Below are positions 15,361 to 25,855 of a stretch of DNA of 25,855 nucleotides, piece by piece. Both the position numbers and the translations under genes were made by a program. The stretch's first letter is position 1; every line of letters starts with the position of its first letter. The notes under the pieces were generated by a model. That model did not search any database. It saw only the letters and a program-made list of their open reading frames with translations, and was not told the origin of the DNA. Origin of the DNA: JBDHTS01 sp044220535 (GTDB lineage Bacteria > Pseudomonadota > Alphaproteobacteria > Micavibrionales > Micavibrionaceae); the NCBI GenBank assembly GCA_044220535.1, contig JBGAQU010000037.1, positions 1 through 25,855 on the forward strand, given 5' to 3'.

Positions 15361-15923
15361 TCTGGACAAACACGCCGCAACGCTGGGGCGTTATCGCGAA
15401 ATTTTTTCACTGGACGGTCGGTGTGCTGGTTTTATTCATGCTGGCGCTTGGCCTCTACATGACCAGCCTGGAGATGGGGCCGCGCGTGTTTTCGCTCTAC
15501 GCACTGCATAAGTCCGTTGGCATGATTATCCTGTCTCTGGCCGTGCTGCGCCTGTCATGGAAGGCTGTGACGATCAGGCCGCATGACCTGCCGACGCATC
15601 AATGGTGGGAAAAAAAGCTGGCGCATCTGATGCACGGATTTTTATATTTCGCGATTTTCGCGATGCCCTTATCCGGATGGATCATGTCTTCCGCCAAGAA
15701 TTTTCATGTCAGCGTGTTCGGCCTGCTCACCATGCCGGACCTGGTCGCGCCGAATAAGCAATTGGCCGATCTGGCCGTGCAGTTTCACGATATTCTGGCG
15801 TGGGTTGTCATGGGCGCGCTGGCCCTGCACATTGCGGGCGCGCTCAAGCATCATGTGATCGATAAGGATTCGACGCTGCTGCGCATGCTGCCGTTCGGAA
15901 AAATTAAAGGAGATGTTGTATGA
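15357..15923 (+). CDS. cytochrome b561 family membrane protein
   Basis: This is a four-helix inner-membrane cytochrome b of the bacterial b561 (CybB/YceJ) type, which passes electrons between quinol and partners through two b hemes. Candidate ligands are H18 (KFFHW), H51 (ALHKSVG), H144 (QFHDIL) and H158 (ALHIAGALKHH). Four hydrophobic segments lie at about 11-34, 47-67, 90-110 and 144-164. Length (188 aa) is usual. The gene overlaps yceI genes on both sides by ATGA, so the three are surely one operon. E. coli has a comparable yceJ-yceI pair. The likely job is electron exchange with a lipid-soluble carrier held by YceI. Confidence 0.93.
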   Translation: MIWTNTPQRWGVIAKFFHWTVGVLVLFMLALGLYMTSLEMGPRVFSLYALHKSVGMIILSLAVLRLSWKAVTIRPHDLPTHQWWEKKLAHLMHGFLYFAIFAMPLSGWIMSSAKNFHVSVFGLLTMPDLVAPNKQLADLAVQFHDILAWVVMGALALHIAGALKHHVIDKDSTLLRMLPFGKIKGDVV

Positions 15924-16501
15924 AGACCCTGCTCGCGTTCTTGTTCCTGATGATCCTGCCGCTGGCTGCACATGCGGAAGATAAAATCCCGCAATGGCAG
16001 ATTGCGCCGGAGCAAAGCAGTTTGAGTTTTTCAGGCACGCAGCAAGGAGCCGGGTTTGATGGCAAATTCGGGGAGTTTTCCGGCACGATCCAGCTGGATC
16101 CCGACCATCCGGAAACCGGCAAGGCGCAGATCAAAATCCAGATGGGATCCGCCACGACCAACAGTCCGGACCGTGATAAATACATTGTCGGCGATGCCTG
16201 GTTTGCGGCGGATAAATTTCCCGCTGCCACCTATGATATTTTATCGTTTGAAAAACAGGCGGACGGGCATTTTGTCGCGCATGGCAGGCTGACCCTGCGC
16301 GATGTCACCCTGCCGCTCGATCTGCCCTTTACCCTGAAGGTAGAGACAAAGGATGGCGTCAAGACCGCCCATGCGGAAGGCACAACATCCCTCCATCGCC
16401 TCGATTACGGCGTGGGGCAGGGGGAATGGAAAGATACTTCAATGGTTGGTGACAGCGTTTCCATCAAGGTCAGCGTGACCGCAACGGAGAAAAAACCATG
16501 A
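15920..16501 (+). CDS. YceI-family periplasmic protein (second copy)
   Basis: This is the second YceI-type protein in the operon, 193 residues with a signal peptide (1-19, ending AAHA before EDKIP). It differs considerably from the first copy. WQIAPEQSSLSFSGTQQG, KFGEFSGTIQLD, WFAADKFPAATYDILSF and AHGRLTLRDVTLPLDLPF are the family markers. The start ATG at 15920 overlaps the b561 stop (ATGA) and is preceded by AAAGGAG, a good ribosome binding site. Its own stop overlaps the next ATG at 16498. It probably binds a lipid carrier different from, or in relay with, that of the first copy; this is inference. Confidence 0.92.
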   Translation: MKTLLAFLFLMILPLAAHAEDKIPQWQIAPEQSSLSFSGTQQGAGFDGKFGEFSGTIQLDPDHPETGKAQIKIQMGSATTNSPDRDKYIVGDAWFAADKFPAATYDILSFEKQADGHFVAHGRLTLRDVTLPLDLPFTLKVETKDGVKTAHAEGTTSLHRLDYGVGQGEWKDTSMVGDSVSIKVSVTATEKKP

Positions 16502-16800
16502 GCGATTGCTGCACGGCATTTGAACGATTTGCAGGCTTACCTGTCGAGGCGCAGCAAAGTTTTTATGAATTTCGCCGAAGCTATGGAAGCCCGGCAGAGG
16601 CACGCAGCCGATTCCGGGTATTCAAACTGGACCCTGTCTTACTGGAAATGAAAAAAATTGCTGCGGCCAACGGGCTTACGCTGCGCATTACGGGACCGGA
16701 TGATAAAGGTTGCCCTGACATCAACTTGAAGCGTGTGAATGTTTCTCTGAAGAGATCCGGCGCACAATGGGTGGTTAGCCCTGAATTCAGAATTGGCTGA
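16498..16800 (+). CDS. hypothetical protein (100 aa), last gene of the yceI-b561 operon
   Basis: This soluble 100-residue protein has no signal peptide and belongs to no family I recognise. Notable features are CC near the start (MSDCCTAFERF), a basic helical middle (EFRRSYGSPAEARSRFRVF) and a C-terminal half rich in K and R. Its ATG overlaps the TGA of the second yceI (ATGA), so it is translated with the redox operon. The pairing with periplasmic and membrane proteins is unexpected for a cytoplasmic protein and suggests a regulatory or assembly role, but nothing in the sequence shows which. Confidence 0.75.
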   Translation: MSDCCTAFERFAGLPVEAQQSFYEFRRSYGSPAEARSRFRVFKLDPVLLEMKKIAAANGLTLRITGPDDKGCPDINLKRVNVSLKRSGAQWVVSPEFRIG

Positions 16801-16890
16801 AACCATTTATTTCCGAAACTCTATCAGAAAACGATCAATCCCGTCATTTAGGGGGTATTCTTCACTTTTGGTCTGAGGTAATGTTTTCTT

Positions 16891-17561
16891 ATGAGAACTT
16901 TATTTCACCTCTGGCTGCATCCCTTCTCGCGCAAGGTGCGTATTGTCCTTGCCGAAAAGAAGCTCGATTTCGACCTGAAGATCGAAAAAGTGTGGGAGCG
17001 CCGGACGGAATTCCTGGCGCTGAATCCTGCAGGCGACGTGCCCGTGCTGGTGGAACCCGACGGCACCACCCTCGCCAACAGCCAGGTGATCTGCGAATAT
17101 CTTGAGGAAGTTTACCCTGAGGCCGATTTACTGGGCAAAGACCCGGTGCAGCGCGCGGAAACCCGCCGTCTGGTCAGCTGGTTTGACGTCAAATTCAACC
17201 GCGAAGTGACGGACAACCTGGTCGGCGAAAAAGCTGATGAAGCGCTTCCTGAAGCTGGGCGAGCCGCACGGGCCTTCGATCCGCGCCGGGCATGCCAATA
17301 TCCATTACCATCTGGACTATATCGGTTTTCTGACCGAAAAACGCACATGGCTCGCCGGTAACCAGTTTTTCGCTGGCCGATATTGCCGCAGCGTCCCATC
17401 TTTCCGCCATCGATTATATCGGCGATGTGCCGTGGGAGGAGCATCAGGCCGCCCGCGAATGGTATGGCCGGGTTAAATCCCGCGCCAGCTTCCAGCCGCT
17501 GCTGGATGACCGGATCCCCGGCTTTACGCCGGTCGAGCACTACGAAAACGTCGACTTCTGA
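16891..17561 (+). pseudogene. glutathione S-transferase family protein with two frameshifts
   Basis: The N-terminal thioredoxin-like domain (MRTLFHLWLHPFSRKVRIVL, GDVPVLVEPDGTTLANSQVI) and the start of the helical domain are normal to NLVGEK. The frame then breaks at an A5 run (17228-17232); with four A it would continue LMKRFLKLGEP. It breaks again at a T5 run (17366-17370); with four T it reads NQFSLADIAAASHLSAIDYI and ends PVEHYENVDF at 17561. With both runs shortened the product would be 222 residues, the family's usual size. GSTs conjugate glutathione to electrophiles; the substrate is unknown. Two +1 errors in homopolymers suggest sequencing error, though a real pseudogene is possible. 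GAGG at 16875-16878 is a plausible, slightly distant ribosome binding site. Confidence 0.85.
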
Positions 17562-17575
17562 CCTATATCATTCCC

Positions 17576-18517
17576 ATGAGCATGTCAGAGCAGTCCCATC
17601 TGTTTTGTTTCGGTTACGGCTATTGCTGCGACTATCTGGGCTGTACGCTCCAGCGTATGGGTCATTGGACATTGTCCGGCACCACGCGTGATGCGAATAA
17701 AAAGGCCTTGATGAAAGATCACACCATCAAGGCCTATCTTTTTGACCATGACATGCCGCTGGACGATGCGCGCCGCTATATGGACGGCGTCACGCATCTC
17801 CTGATCTCCACCCCGCCGGATGATCGCGGCGATCCGGCTTTTATCATCCATGGCGAGGATATTGCCAGCATCCCGACATTGCGCTGGGTGGGGTATTTAT
17901 CCTCTACCGCCGTTTATGGCGACCGGACAGGGGAATGGGTGGATGAACACTCCGAACTGCGTCCCAATTCCAAGCGCGGCACGCGCCGCGCCATTGCCGA
18001 GCAGCAATGGATGTCGCTGTATCGCGATGAAGGCGTGCCGGTGCATATCTTTCGCCTGGCGGGGATTTACGGGCCGATGCGCAGCGCACTGGATTCAGTC
18101 CGCGCTGGCGTTGCCCGCCGCATCAACAAGCCTGGCCACGCGTTCAGCCGCATCCATGTCGACGATATAGTGCAAACGCTTGTCGCATCGATGAACAAAC
18201 CGAATGCGGGTGCCATCTATAACCTCGCCGACGACCAGGCCGCGCCCAGCCATGAAGTCATTAAATATGCCTGTGAGCTTCTGGGGCTGGAGCCGCCGCC
18301 GCTGATGCAATATGACGAAGCCGATATGGCCCCGATCACCCGCAGTTTCTATGCGGACAACAAGCGTGTGAAGAATGACCGGATCAAGCAGGAGCTGGGT
18401 ATCGCCTTGAAGCATCCGGATTACATGTCGGGCTTGCGGGCATGCCTGGAGGCGGAGAAGAAAGGCGTCCAGTCCTGCCTGGTGTCTTTTACCGATGGGG
18501 AGAGCGTTTCCGGTTAA
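17576..18517 (+). CDS. SDR-family NAD(P)-binding protein, epimerase/YeeZ-like
   Basis: The 313-residue protein has the fold of an extended short-chain dehydrogenase. An N-terminal nucleotide loop (LFCFGYGYCCDYLG, a GxGxxx variant) is followed by THLLISTPP, the strand YLSSTAVYGDR with its tyrosine, and the downstream HIFRLAGIYGP and SRIHVDDIVQ motifs of NAD-dependent epimerases. The usual YxxxK active-site helix is not evident (RAIAEQQWMSL takes its place), so it may be an atypical member as in YeeZ-like proteins, which often lack a known reaction. ATG 17576 or 17582 could be the start. It is 14 bases after the GST gene and its stop overlaps that of the convergent histidine kinase. Confidence 0.88.
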   Translation: MSMSEQSHLFCFGYGYCCDYLGCTLQRMGHWTLSGTTRDANKKALMKDHTIKAYLFDHDMPLDDARRYMDGVTHLLISTPPDDRGDPAFIIHGEDIASIPTLRWVGYLSSTAVYGDRTGEWVDEHSELRPNSKRGTRRAIAEQQWMSLYRDEGVPVHIFRLAGIYGPMRSALDSVRAGVARRINKPGHAFSRIHVDDIVQTLVASMNKPNAGAIYNLADDQAAPSHEVIKYACELLGLEPPPLMQYDEADMAPITRSFYADNKRVKNDRIKQELGIALKHPDYMSGLRACLEAEKKGVQSCLVSFTDGESVSG

Positions 18518-20472
18518 TTTTTCCCGCGTTGCGCCTTTACATGCGTGTAGGCGTTATACGGCATCTTGATTGTCACCGTTGTGCCCACCCCTAATGTCGA
18601 TTCAATAAACAGCGCGCCGCCGTGCAGTTCGGCCAGTTCCTTGGTGATGGCCAGGCCGAGGCCGGTGCCTTCGTGTTCGCGGGTGTAGTGGTTGGCGGCC
18701 TGTTCGAAGGGGCGGCCCACGGGGGCCAGCTTATTGGCCGGAATGCCGATGCCGGTGTCCTGGACGCGGAGGAGGAAGTGATCGGGCTTTGGCAGGCATG
18801 ACACCTTTACCACGCCGCCGGGCTGCGTGAATTTTACGGCGTTGGAGAGAAGGTTCAGCAGGATCTGCATCACGGCGCGGCGGTCGGCGACGATCTGCAT
18901 GGCTTCAGATCCCATTTCGACATCCAGCTGGATTCCTGCGTCCTGGGCGCGGCCGTTGATCATATGGACAGCCAGGCGGATGACTTTCCGCGTTCAGTTC
19001 TTCGAGGGTTGAGTTCCGTATTTCCCGGCCTCCATCTTCGACATATCAAGGATATCGCTGATGGTCCAGCAGATGCTCGCCGGACTCCCTGATGCCCGCG
19101 ATGTAATCCAGATACCGTTCGGTGCCGATAGGGCCGAGAAGTTGCCCGCTTCCATCATGTCGGAAAAGCCGATAATGGCAGCGTTGAGCAGCGATGCGGA
19201 TCGCGCTCATATTGGCGAGGAACTGGGATTTGGCGGCATAGCGCGTTCGGCGGCGTCCTTGGCCTGGCGCAATTGTCTTTCATGGTTGGTGCGTTCGGTC
19301 GCTGTCTGCATATGCCGAACAGGGCGACAGCGTCGCCGTGTGATCCAGTTCGCAGCGCCTTCGCAGCGTATGGTGCGAATATCGCCGTTCGGGCGCTGGA
19401 TACGGAATTCCATGTCGTAATTGTTGCGCTCGATAATCGCGCGCTGGAAGGCTTGCAGCAAACGCCCGACATCGCGCTTGTGCAGCAGGGCGTTGACAGC
19501 GTCAGGGTCAACACGAAGGTTTCGCCGGTCGACGCCGAAAATCCGTGCGTTCGTCCGGAAAAGGCAGGCTTCATCACGACACCGTCCATTGCCAGTGACC
19601 GATATGGCCGATGGCCTGCGCTTCGGATAAATGCCGCGCCTGGGTTTTCAGGGCAATGTCCTGCGTCTTGATGTCGGTGACGTCGCGCCCGACGCTGTAG
19701 ATCAAGCCGTTGCTGCGCTTCTGCCGCCATTCCATGGCGCGCAGATCGCCGGTGCTGGTCAGGACTCTGGCCTCGAAGTCAATGATGTCGCCAGCCCAGG
19801 TCAGCATCAGGCTGTTCTGGCGGCTGCGGATGCGGGCGCGGTCTTCGGTTGCTCCGGTCATCAACTCATCGTCCGCAACTGCATCTCTCATACCCCGGCG
19901 TCATTGAAGGTGGATTGACGCGCATAGATAATCCGTGACCCAGTAGCCATGACGTCGTTCGACATGTTCAGGAAATGACGCAGTTCGCTGTCTTCAGTCT
20001 GGACAGATATTTTAACGTCGGGTTCTTTTTCAGCCGCCCCGCTGTTCAGCCATTGCGCGACTTCCTGTTCAAGATTGGGGCCTTCGGTTGGTTCCCCGTC
20101 CACTTCAAACGAACCGACCAGGAATTTGCGGCCGTTTTTCATGCGTACACGATCGAAACGGACCAAAGCGGTTTCGCCCTGGCGGCCTGTTAAAATAACG
20201 CCATGCACGCCTTCACGGATCGTATCGATGTAATGCCCGCTCTGGCCGGCGCGGAACATGCCGCCGGCATGGAACACGTCTTCGGGTTCGCAGAATTCAA
20301 ACAAGGCGGAGAGGGGTTTGCCTTCCGGCGCGGCTGTCAGGCCGACCGTCTCGGCCAGAGTCGGCGTGGCGTGCACGATAATGCCGCGTTCATCCGCCAT
20401 AAAACGCGGCTGATCGTCCGGATGCGCTGTGCCGCGGTTCTGCGGCTTATGAAACAATATCGGTGTGGACAT
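18514..20472 (-). pseudogene. PAS-domain sensor histidine kinase, frameshifted many times
   Basis: Joined across frames this is a soluble kinase of about 650 residues without membrane helices. A first PAS domain (FMADERGIIVHATPTLAETV) and the start of a second are intact in the ORF 19888-20472. PAS 2 (AGDIIDFEARV, GLIYSVGRDVTDI) continues at 19574-19891. PAS 3 (NYDMEFRIQRPNGDIRTIR) and the dimerisation helix follow in broken frames. The ATPase domain is intact at 18514-18963, with ILLNLLSNAVKFTQPGG, DTGIGIP and GTGLGLAITKELAELHGG. Between about 18980 and 19895 I count roughly ten frame changes, and the expected H-box after FLANMS (19183-19206) is garbled, so the phosphoacceptor histidine cannot be read. 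No response regulator is adjacent. Confidence 0.8.
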
Positions 20473-20564
20473 GCTTTGAAGAGATGGTTAGAGGAGGACG
20501 CATGTGTGAATAACATAATTGATCACAAGCGGCCTCACAATCCGGTTTTTGGATTTATCCGGAT

Positions 20565-21179
20565 TTAATCCGAATATTTCACACCGCAGCCATAGGGCTG
20601 GGTGACGGCGGTGCGCACGGGCTGTTTGCGGCGGATATCGTCCAGCGCCTCACGGATATAGCTTTTCGCGTTCTGCAGGCTGGCGGCATCGGCGGACGGT
20701 GCATCGTCGATCGCGCCCATATAGACCAGCGTGCCGTTGGCGTCGACTACGAACATATGCGGGGTGGTGCGGGCGTCATACAAATGCCCGACCTTACCGT
20801 CTGCATCCAGAAGATAGGCCGTCTGCGCCGATCCGTCGGTCATCAGCAGCTTGCGGGCGGCATCAGCGTCCAGATAACCTTCCTTGCCTTCCGCCGATGA
20901 ATTGATGCGCAGCCAGACGACGCTGTACTCGGTCATCGCGTCCTTCTGCAGTTTTTGCATGGTGCCGGATTCATAATGTTTTTTGACATAGGGGCAGCCT
21001 GGGTTGGTCCATTCCAGCACCACGGTCTTGCCCTTGAAGTCGGACAGGCGATGCGGCGTGCCGTCCGCGCCGTTCAGGGTGAAATCCGGCGCGATCTGGC
21101 CGATCTGCACAGCAGCCTGGGCAGGGAAGGCAAAAACAAGCATCAATAGGGAGAAAAGCAGGGACAGGCGCGCGATCAT
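20565..21179 (-). CDS. periplasmic peroxiredoxin-like (redoxin) protein
   Basis: A signal peptide (about residues 1-22, ending PAQA) exports this 204-residue thioredoxin-fold protein of the AhpC/TSA-redoxin group. APDFTLNGADG opens the fold. The active-site region EWTNPGCPYVKKHY carries C62, a single peroxidatic-type cysteine rather than CxxC. WLRINSSAEGKEGYL, DARTTPHMFVVD and YMGAIDD complete the domain, and a second cysteine, C198 in TQPYGCGVKY, may be the resolving one. AGAAGG upstream of the ATG is a fair ribosome binding site. It lies 27 bases downstream of dsbD on the same strand, so DsbD is the likely source of its electrons. The probable role is reduction of periplasmic peroxides or thiols (inference). 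Confidence 0.9.
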   Translation of the reverse strand: MIARLSLLFSLLMLVFAFPAQAAVQIGQIAPDFTLNGADGTPHRLSDFKGKTVVLEWTNPGCPYVKKHYESGTMQKLQKDAMTEYSVVWLRINSSAEGKEGYLDADAARKLLMTDGSAQTAYLLDADGKVGHLYDARTTPHMFVVDANGTLVYMGAIDDAPSADAASLQNAKSYIREALDDIRRKQPVRTAVTQPYGCGVKYSD

Positions 21180-21206
21180 GGGATGGTCCTTCTTTATGGT
21201 TAGGAT

Positions 21207-23370
21207 TTATTTTCCTGCTATCGTCTCACGGACGATGGCAGGGGTTAGAATCTGTGGCAAAACAACGCCGTCCGGCCGTTTGCCGTTCGCGCCTTTCGGG
21301 GCGTAATACACATAGAGCGGGACGCCGTTGCGTCCATAGCGTTCCAGGAAGGCGGTGATGTCCTTATCCTGATTGGTCCAGTCTCCTTTCAGGTATTGGA
21401 CATTCATATCATGAAACAGTTTTTCCACTTCGTCGCTTTTCAGGGCGACTTTTTCGTTGATCTTGCAGGTGATGCACCAGGCGGCGGTCATATTGACGAA
21501 GACGGGATCGTTGCCCTGGAGGAGGGCTTCAAGTTTTTCCGGGGTGAAAGGTTGCGCCTGTCCCGCCTCTGTCGCGGCGGCTGTGTCGTGATGCATACGG
21601 GGTTGCGTTTTCGCCGTCCAGGCGATTATGCCCAGGCCCGCGATCAGGATTGCGGCCAGTGCCGTGACCACAAATCGTCCGCGTCCGCGTGACGGTACAT
21701 GGGTCAGAAGCCACAGGATCATGGCGAGCAGGATAAAGCCTGTGAGTCCGGTCAACACGCCGTTGATGCCGACTTGCGAGACATAGACCCAGATCAGCCA
21801 GGCGGCGGAAGCAAACATGGGAAAAGCCAGGAATTCGCGCAAAGTCTGCATCCAGCGGCCGGGACGGGGTAATAGGCGCTGCAATGGCGGCAGGAAACAG
21901 ATCAGCAGGTAAGGCAGTGCCAGGCCGAAACCGAGCGCCATGAACACGGCCAGTGCCAGCGGTGCGGGTTGCAGCAAAGCGTACCCAATGGCCGCGCCCA
22001 TAAACGGCGCGGTGCAGGGCGTCGCGACAATCGCGGCCAGCATGCCGGTGAAGAAGGAGCCTTTCAACCCTTCGTGTTTTGCCAGTCCCGCGCCGACATT
22101 GGTGAAGCTGCCGCTGATTTCAAACAAGCCGGAGAAATTGAGGCCGATGACAAACAGCAGCCAGGACAGGACCAGTACAATAAGCGGATTCTGTAACTGG
22201 AAACCCCAGCCGATTTCCGCGCCGCATTTCCGCGCCGCCGGATTTCAAGGCCAGCAGCAGCCCAGCAATCATTAGAAAACAGGTCAGAATGCCGAGTGTA
22301 TAAACGACGCCATAGAGCCGCGCATGGGAACGATCCTTATCAGGCATCTGCAAAAGGCTGAGGCCTTTCATCGACAAAACCGGAAAGACGCAGGGCATCA
22401 GGTTCAGGACCAGCCCTCCTAAAAGCGCCAGCCATAAAGCTTTGGCAAATCCCGGTGATGCAGGCTTCGGTTTTTCAACTGCCGGCGTAGATACAACTGG
22501 CGTTGGTGCAGCGGCAGGCGCCGATATTAATCCCGCCGGTGCTGCGGTGACGGTTAAAGCCCGGTCGATATCTTTTTCCTTGTAAATCAGCAGGCCGGTC
22601 AGGGTTTTGAGGTCTGCCAAAGGCCGCTCGCCGCGCTCGGCCTCGATTGTCAGGGTTTCGCCGTCCAGAGTCACGGTCTGGGCGGATGTATTTTTAATCG
22701 CACCCCAGTCCAGCGGGATAAAGGCCACGCTGTCTTTATTTTCCGGCATGATCAGGCCGGGCTGGGTGAGAGAGAGGTTCAGGTAAAACTGCCCGGGCTG
22801 TTTTTCGCCGAAGGTTGCGTTCTGGATACCGCTGACATCGGAAGGCAGGCGGTCGAGATAAGGTTCGAAGGATAATCCGTTATCAATAACCTGCCCGTCA
22901 TTCAGGGTGAGGGTCAGGTCGTCATATTCCGGAATGCAGATATCGGCACAGACCAACGTCTCGATATGGGCGGTGAGTTTGATGGGACCGTCCGGCAGGT
23001 TTTCCGGCAGGGTCAAATCCTGAAAGATCATCGCCTTGTCGCTGTATCCGTAATTGACCAGAGGGCCGATTTTTATGACATGCGGCACGGGCCAGCGCAG
23101 ATCGGAGATTTCAAACCCGTCCGGCAGGGTCCATTTGATCCGCATCGCCTCCCCCGAATCGCCGGGATTGGCCCAATAAGTATGCCAGCCGGGTTCGATG
23201 GTCTGTTCAATCCCGATCAGGATCGCTTCGTTCCCTTTTACAGGTGAGCGTTCAGGCATCAGCGTGAGTTTGACATGGCGCGCAGGTGCGTCCGCGGCCA
23301 GAGCCTGCGTTCCGCAGGCGAGGCACAGCATCAGGATAAACAGCGATCTGGAAAAGAAGGAGCGGCTCAT
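21207..23370 (-). pseudogene. dsbD: thiol:disulfide interchange protein DsbD/ScsB, disrupted by a 13-bp duplication
   Basis: DsbD carries electrons from cytoplasmic thioredoxin across the inner membrane to periplasmic partners. The N-terminal part (signal peptide to A25, DsbD alpha-like domain of the ScsB type with C141/C145 in CADIC) and the first membrane cysteine C327 (NLMPCVFPVLSMKG) are in one frame, ending at 22120. The second part (21207-22127) has the other membrane cysteine (ATPCTAPFMG) and the C-terminal thioredoxin domain with AAWCITCKINEK. Removing one copy of a 13-base tandem repeat at 22213-22238 restores a continuous frame (AEIGWGFQLQNPLIV) of 716 residues. All six expected cysteines are kept, so function is likely if the duplication is an error. 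Confidence 0.9.
22213..22238. repeat. 13-bp tandem duplication inside dsbD
   Basis: The unit ATTTCCGCGCCGC occurs twice head to tail (22213-22225, 22226-22238). Its length is one base more than a multiple of three, which explains the frame loss in dsbD exactly at this spot. Confidence 0.9.
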
Positions 23371-23474
23371 ATATTGAGTTTATATCAGAACGGGCCGCAG
23401 GCAACCGCTTCTTAACCCTGCTTGACTCTCTTGTGTTGTCCCCCGACAATCTGAACAACGAAAGAAGCGTTCCC

Positions 23475-25456
<1,982 letters not shown>

Positions 25457-25506
25457 TTTTCTTGCGTTTTGGCGTTCGGGTGGTTATTTATACATAATCT
25501 TAACCC

Positions 25507-25746
25507 ATGGAGGCAGATTTGACAGGACAATATGTTGTTCACAGCACGGAACGCCAGATTGCTCAAACCGAACTGGATAAACTGACGCAAGCATTTGAAG
25601 CAGCGGATACTGCTGAACCGAGACTTAATGTCGTAGAGGTTCAAGGTAACGTCTGGACACGCAGAGAAGGCAAGTCCTGGATACGGATTGTTGACAAACC
25701 CGTTCAACCAGCGGCAATCAGCCCCTACGTCCGACCCTATTCTTAA
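25507..25746 (+). CDS. small hypothetical protein (about 75-79 aa)
   Basis: This soluble, charged protein is of no family I recognise; the middle is helical and acidic (AQTELDKLTQAFEAADTAEP) and the end proline-rich (DKPVQPAAISPYVRP). The frame opens at ATG 25507, but that ATG lies directly before GGAGG (25509-25513), which looks like the ribosome binding site for a TTG at 25519 (75 residues). I consider the TTG start at least as likely. It follows aacS by 50 bases. Confidence 0.5.
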   Translation: MEADLTGQYVVHSTERQIAQTELDKLTQAFEAADTAEPRLNVVEVQGNVWTRREGKSWIRIVDKPVQPAAISPYVRPYS

Positions 25747-25753
25747 TAGTGAA

Positions 25754-25800
25754 ACGAGTCGGTTCGTAAAAAGCTTGACTCGTGTCTTAGGGCGTTGTTA
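25754..25800 (+). promoter_or_regulatory. candidate promoter with an overlapping dyad before the last gene
   Basis: A 7-base inverted repeat (ACGAGTC 25754-25760, GACTCGT 25777-25783) overlaps a -35-like TTGACT at 25775-25780. After about 18 bases comes TACAAA, a moderate -10. The dyad could be an operator or the stem of a weak terminator for the preceding gene. Confidence 0.3.
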
Positions 25801-25838
25801 CAAATTAGATACAAACAAAAAAATGAGGAGTGTGTCCA

Positions 25839-25855
25839 ATGGCTGATTTTACAAG
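25839..25855 (+). CDS. first codons of a gene cut by the window end
   Basis: ATG 25839 follows GAGGAG (25825-25830) at a suitable distance and reads MADFT before the window stops. Only the ribosome binding site, the candidate promoter upstream and the start are visible, so nothing can be said about function. Confidence 0.5.

Noticed and set aside
18961..19640. Plus-strand frames opposite the histidine kinase (for example 19061-19420)
   Set aside because: The minus strand carries recognisable PAS and kinase peptides across the same bases, so the plus-strand frames are shadows opened by the indels.
20539..20565. 7-bp inverted repeat between the redoxin gene and the kinase
   Set aside because: It has a long loop and no T-run in the direction of transcription; probably chance.

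Overview
The window is a stretch of chromosome from a Gram-negative bacterium, most likely an alphaproteobacterium of moderate GC. Evidence: rpoN followed by a long-form hibernation factor, tadA divergent from an rsuA/rluB-type synthase coupled to rsmD, a trifunctional-type PutA lacking an obvious N-terminal DNA-binding domain, and signal-peptide-bearing YceI/DsbD proteins. I cannot place it more precisely; Rhodospirillales- or Micavibrio-like is a guess.

Layout. 1-177: end of an unrecognised gene. 273-2456: rpoN and hpf, closed by a clear terminator. 2491-4598 (minus): a hypothetical gene and xseA. 4657-9406: an A/T-rich aminotransferase of unknown substrate, then putA. 9482-10680: purD with an internal deletion. 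10695-12630: an A/T-rich accessory patch with a membrane-type hypothetical gene, a decayed second purD 3' end, and a small-ORF/P-loop-protein pair. 12634-14678: tadA, rluB-like, rsmD and a two-helix membrane protein. 14749-16800: a tightly overlapped yceI - cytochrome b561 - yceI - unknown operon. 16891-18517: a frameshifted GST and an SDR-type protein. 18514-20472 (minus): a PAS histidine kinase with many frameshifts. 20565-23370 (minus): a periplasmic peroxiredoxin-like protein and DsbD/ScsB. 23475-25456: acetoacetyl-CoA synthetase. After that come a 79-codon hypothetical gene and the first codons of another gene.

Functional themes: ribosome hibernation and sigma-54 control (rpoN, hpf); proline oxidation to glutamate (putA); tRNA and rRNA modification (tadA, rluB, rsmD); periplasmic/membrane redox (YceI, b561, redoxin, DsbD); ketone-body activation (aacS).

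The most interesting signals are palindromic repeats. A perfect 29-bp inverted repeat lies in frame inside putA and adds about 43 residues between its two enzyme domains. Two other palindromes of a CACGAA-type family sit immediately in front of purD and between tadA and rluB. A duplicated, diverged purD 3' end flanks a one-gene patch. Five genes (purD, GST, histidine kinase, dsbD, aacS) carry indels. The surrounding protein sequence stays family-like, so recent lesions or sequence/assembly errors are more likely than old decay. I found no convincing wholly new multi-gene system, no CRISPR array and no RNA gene.
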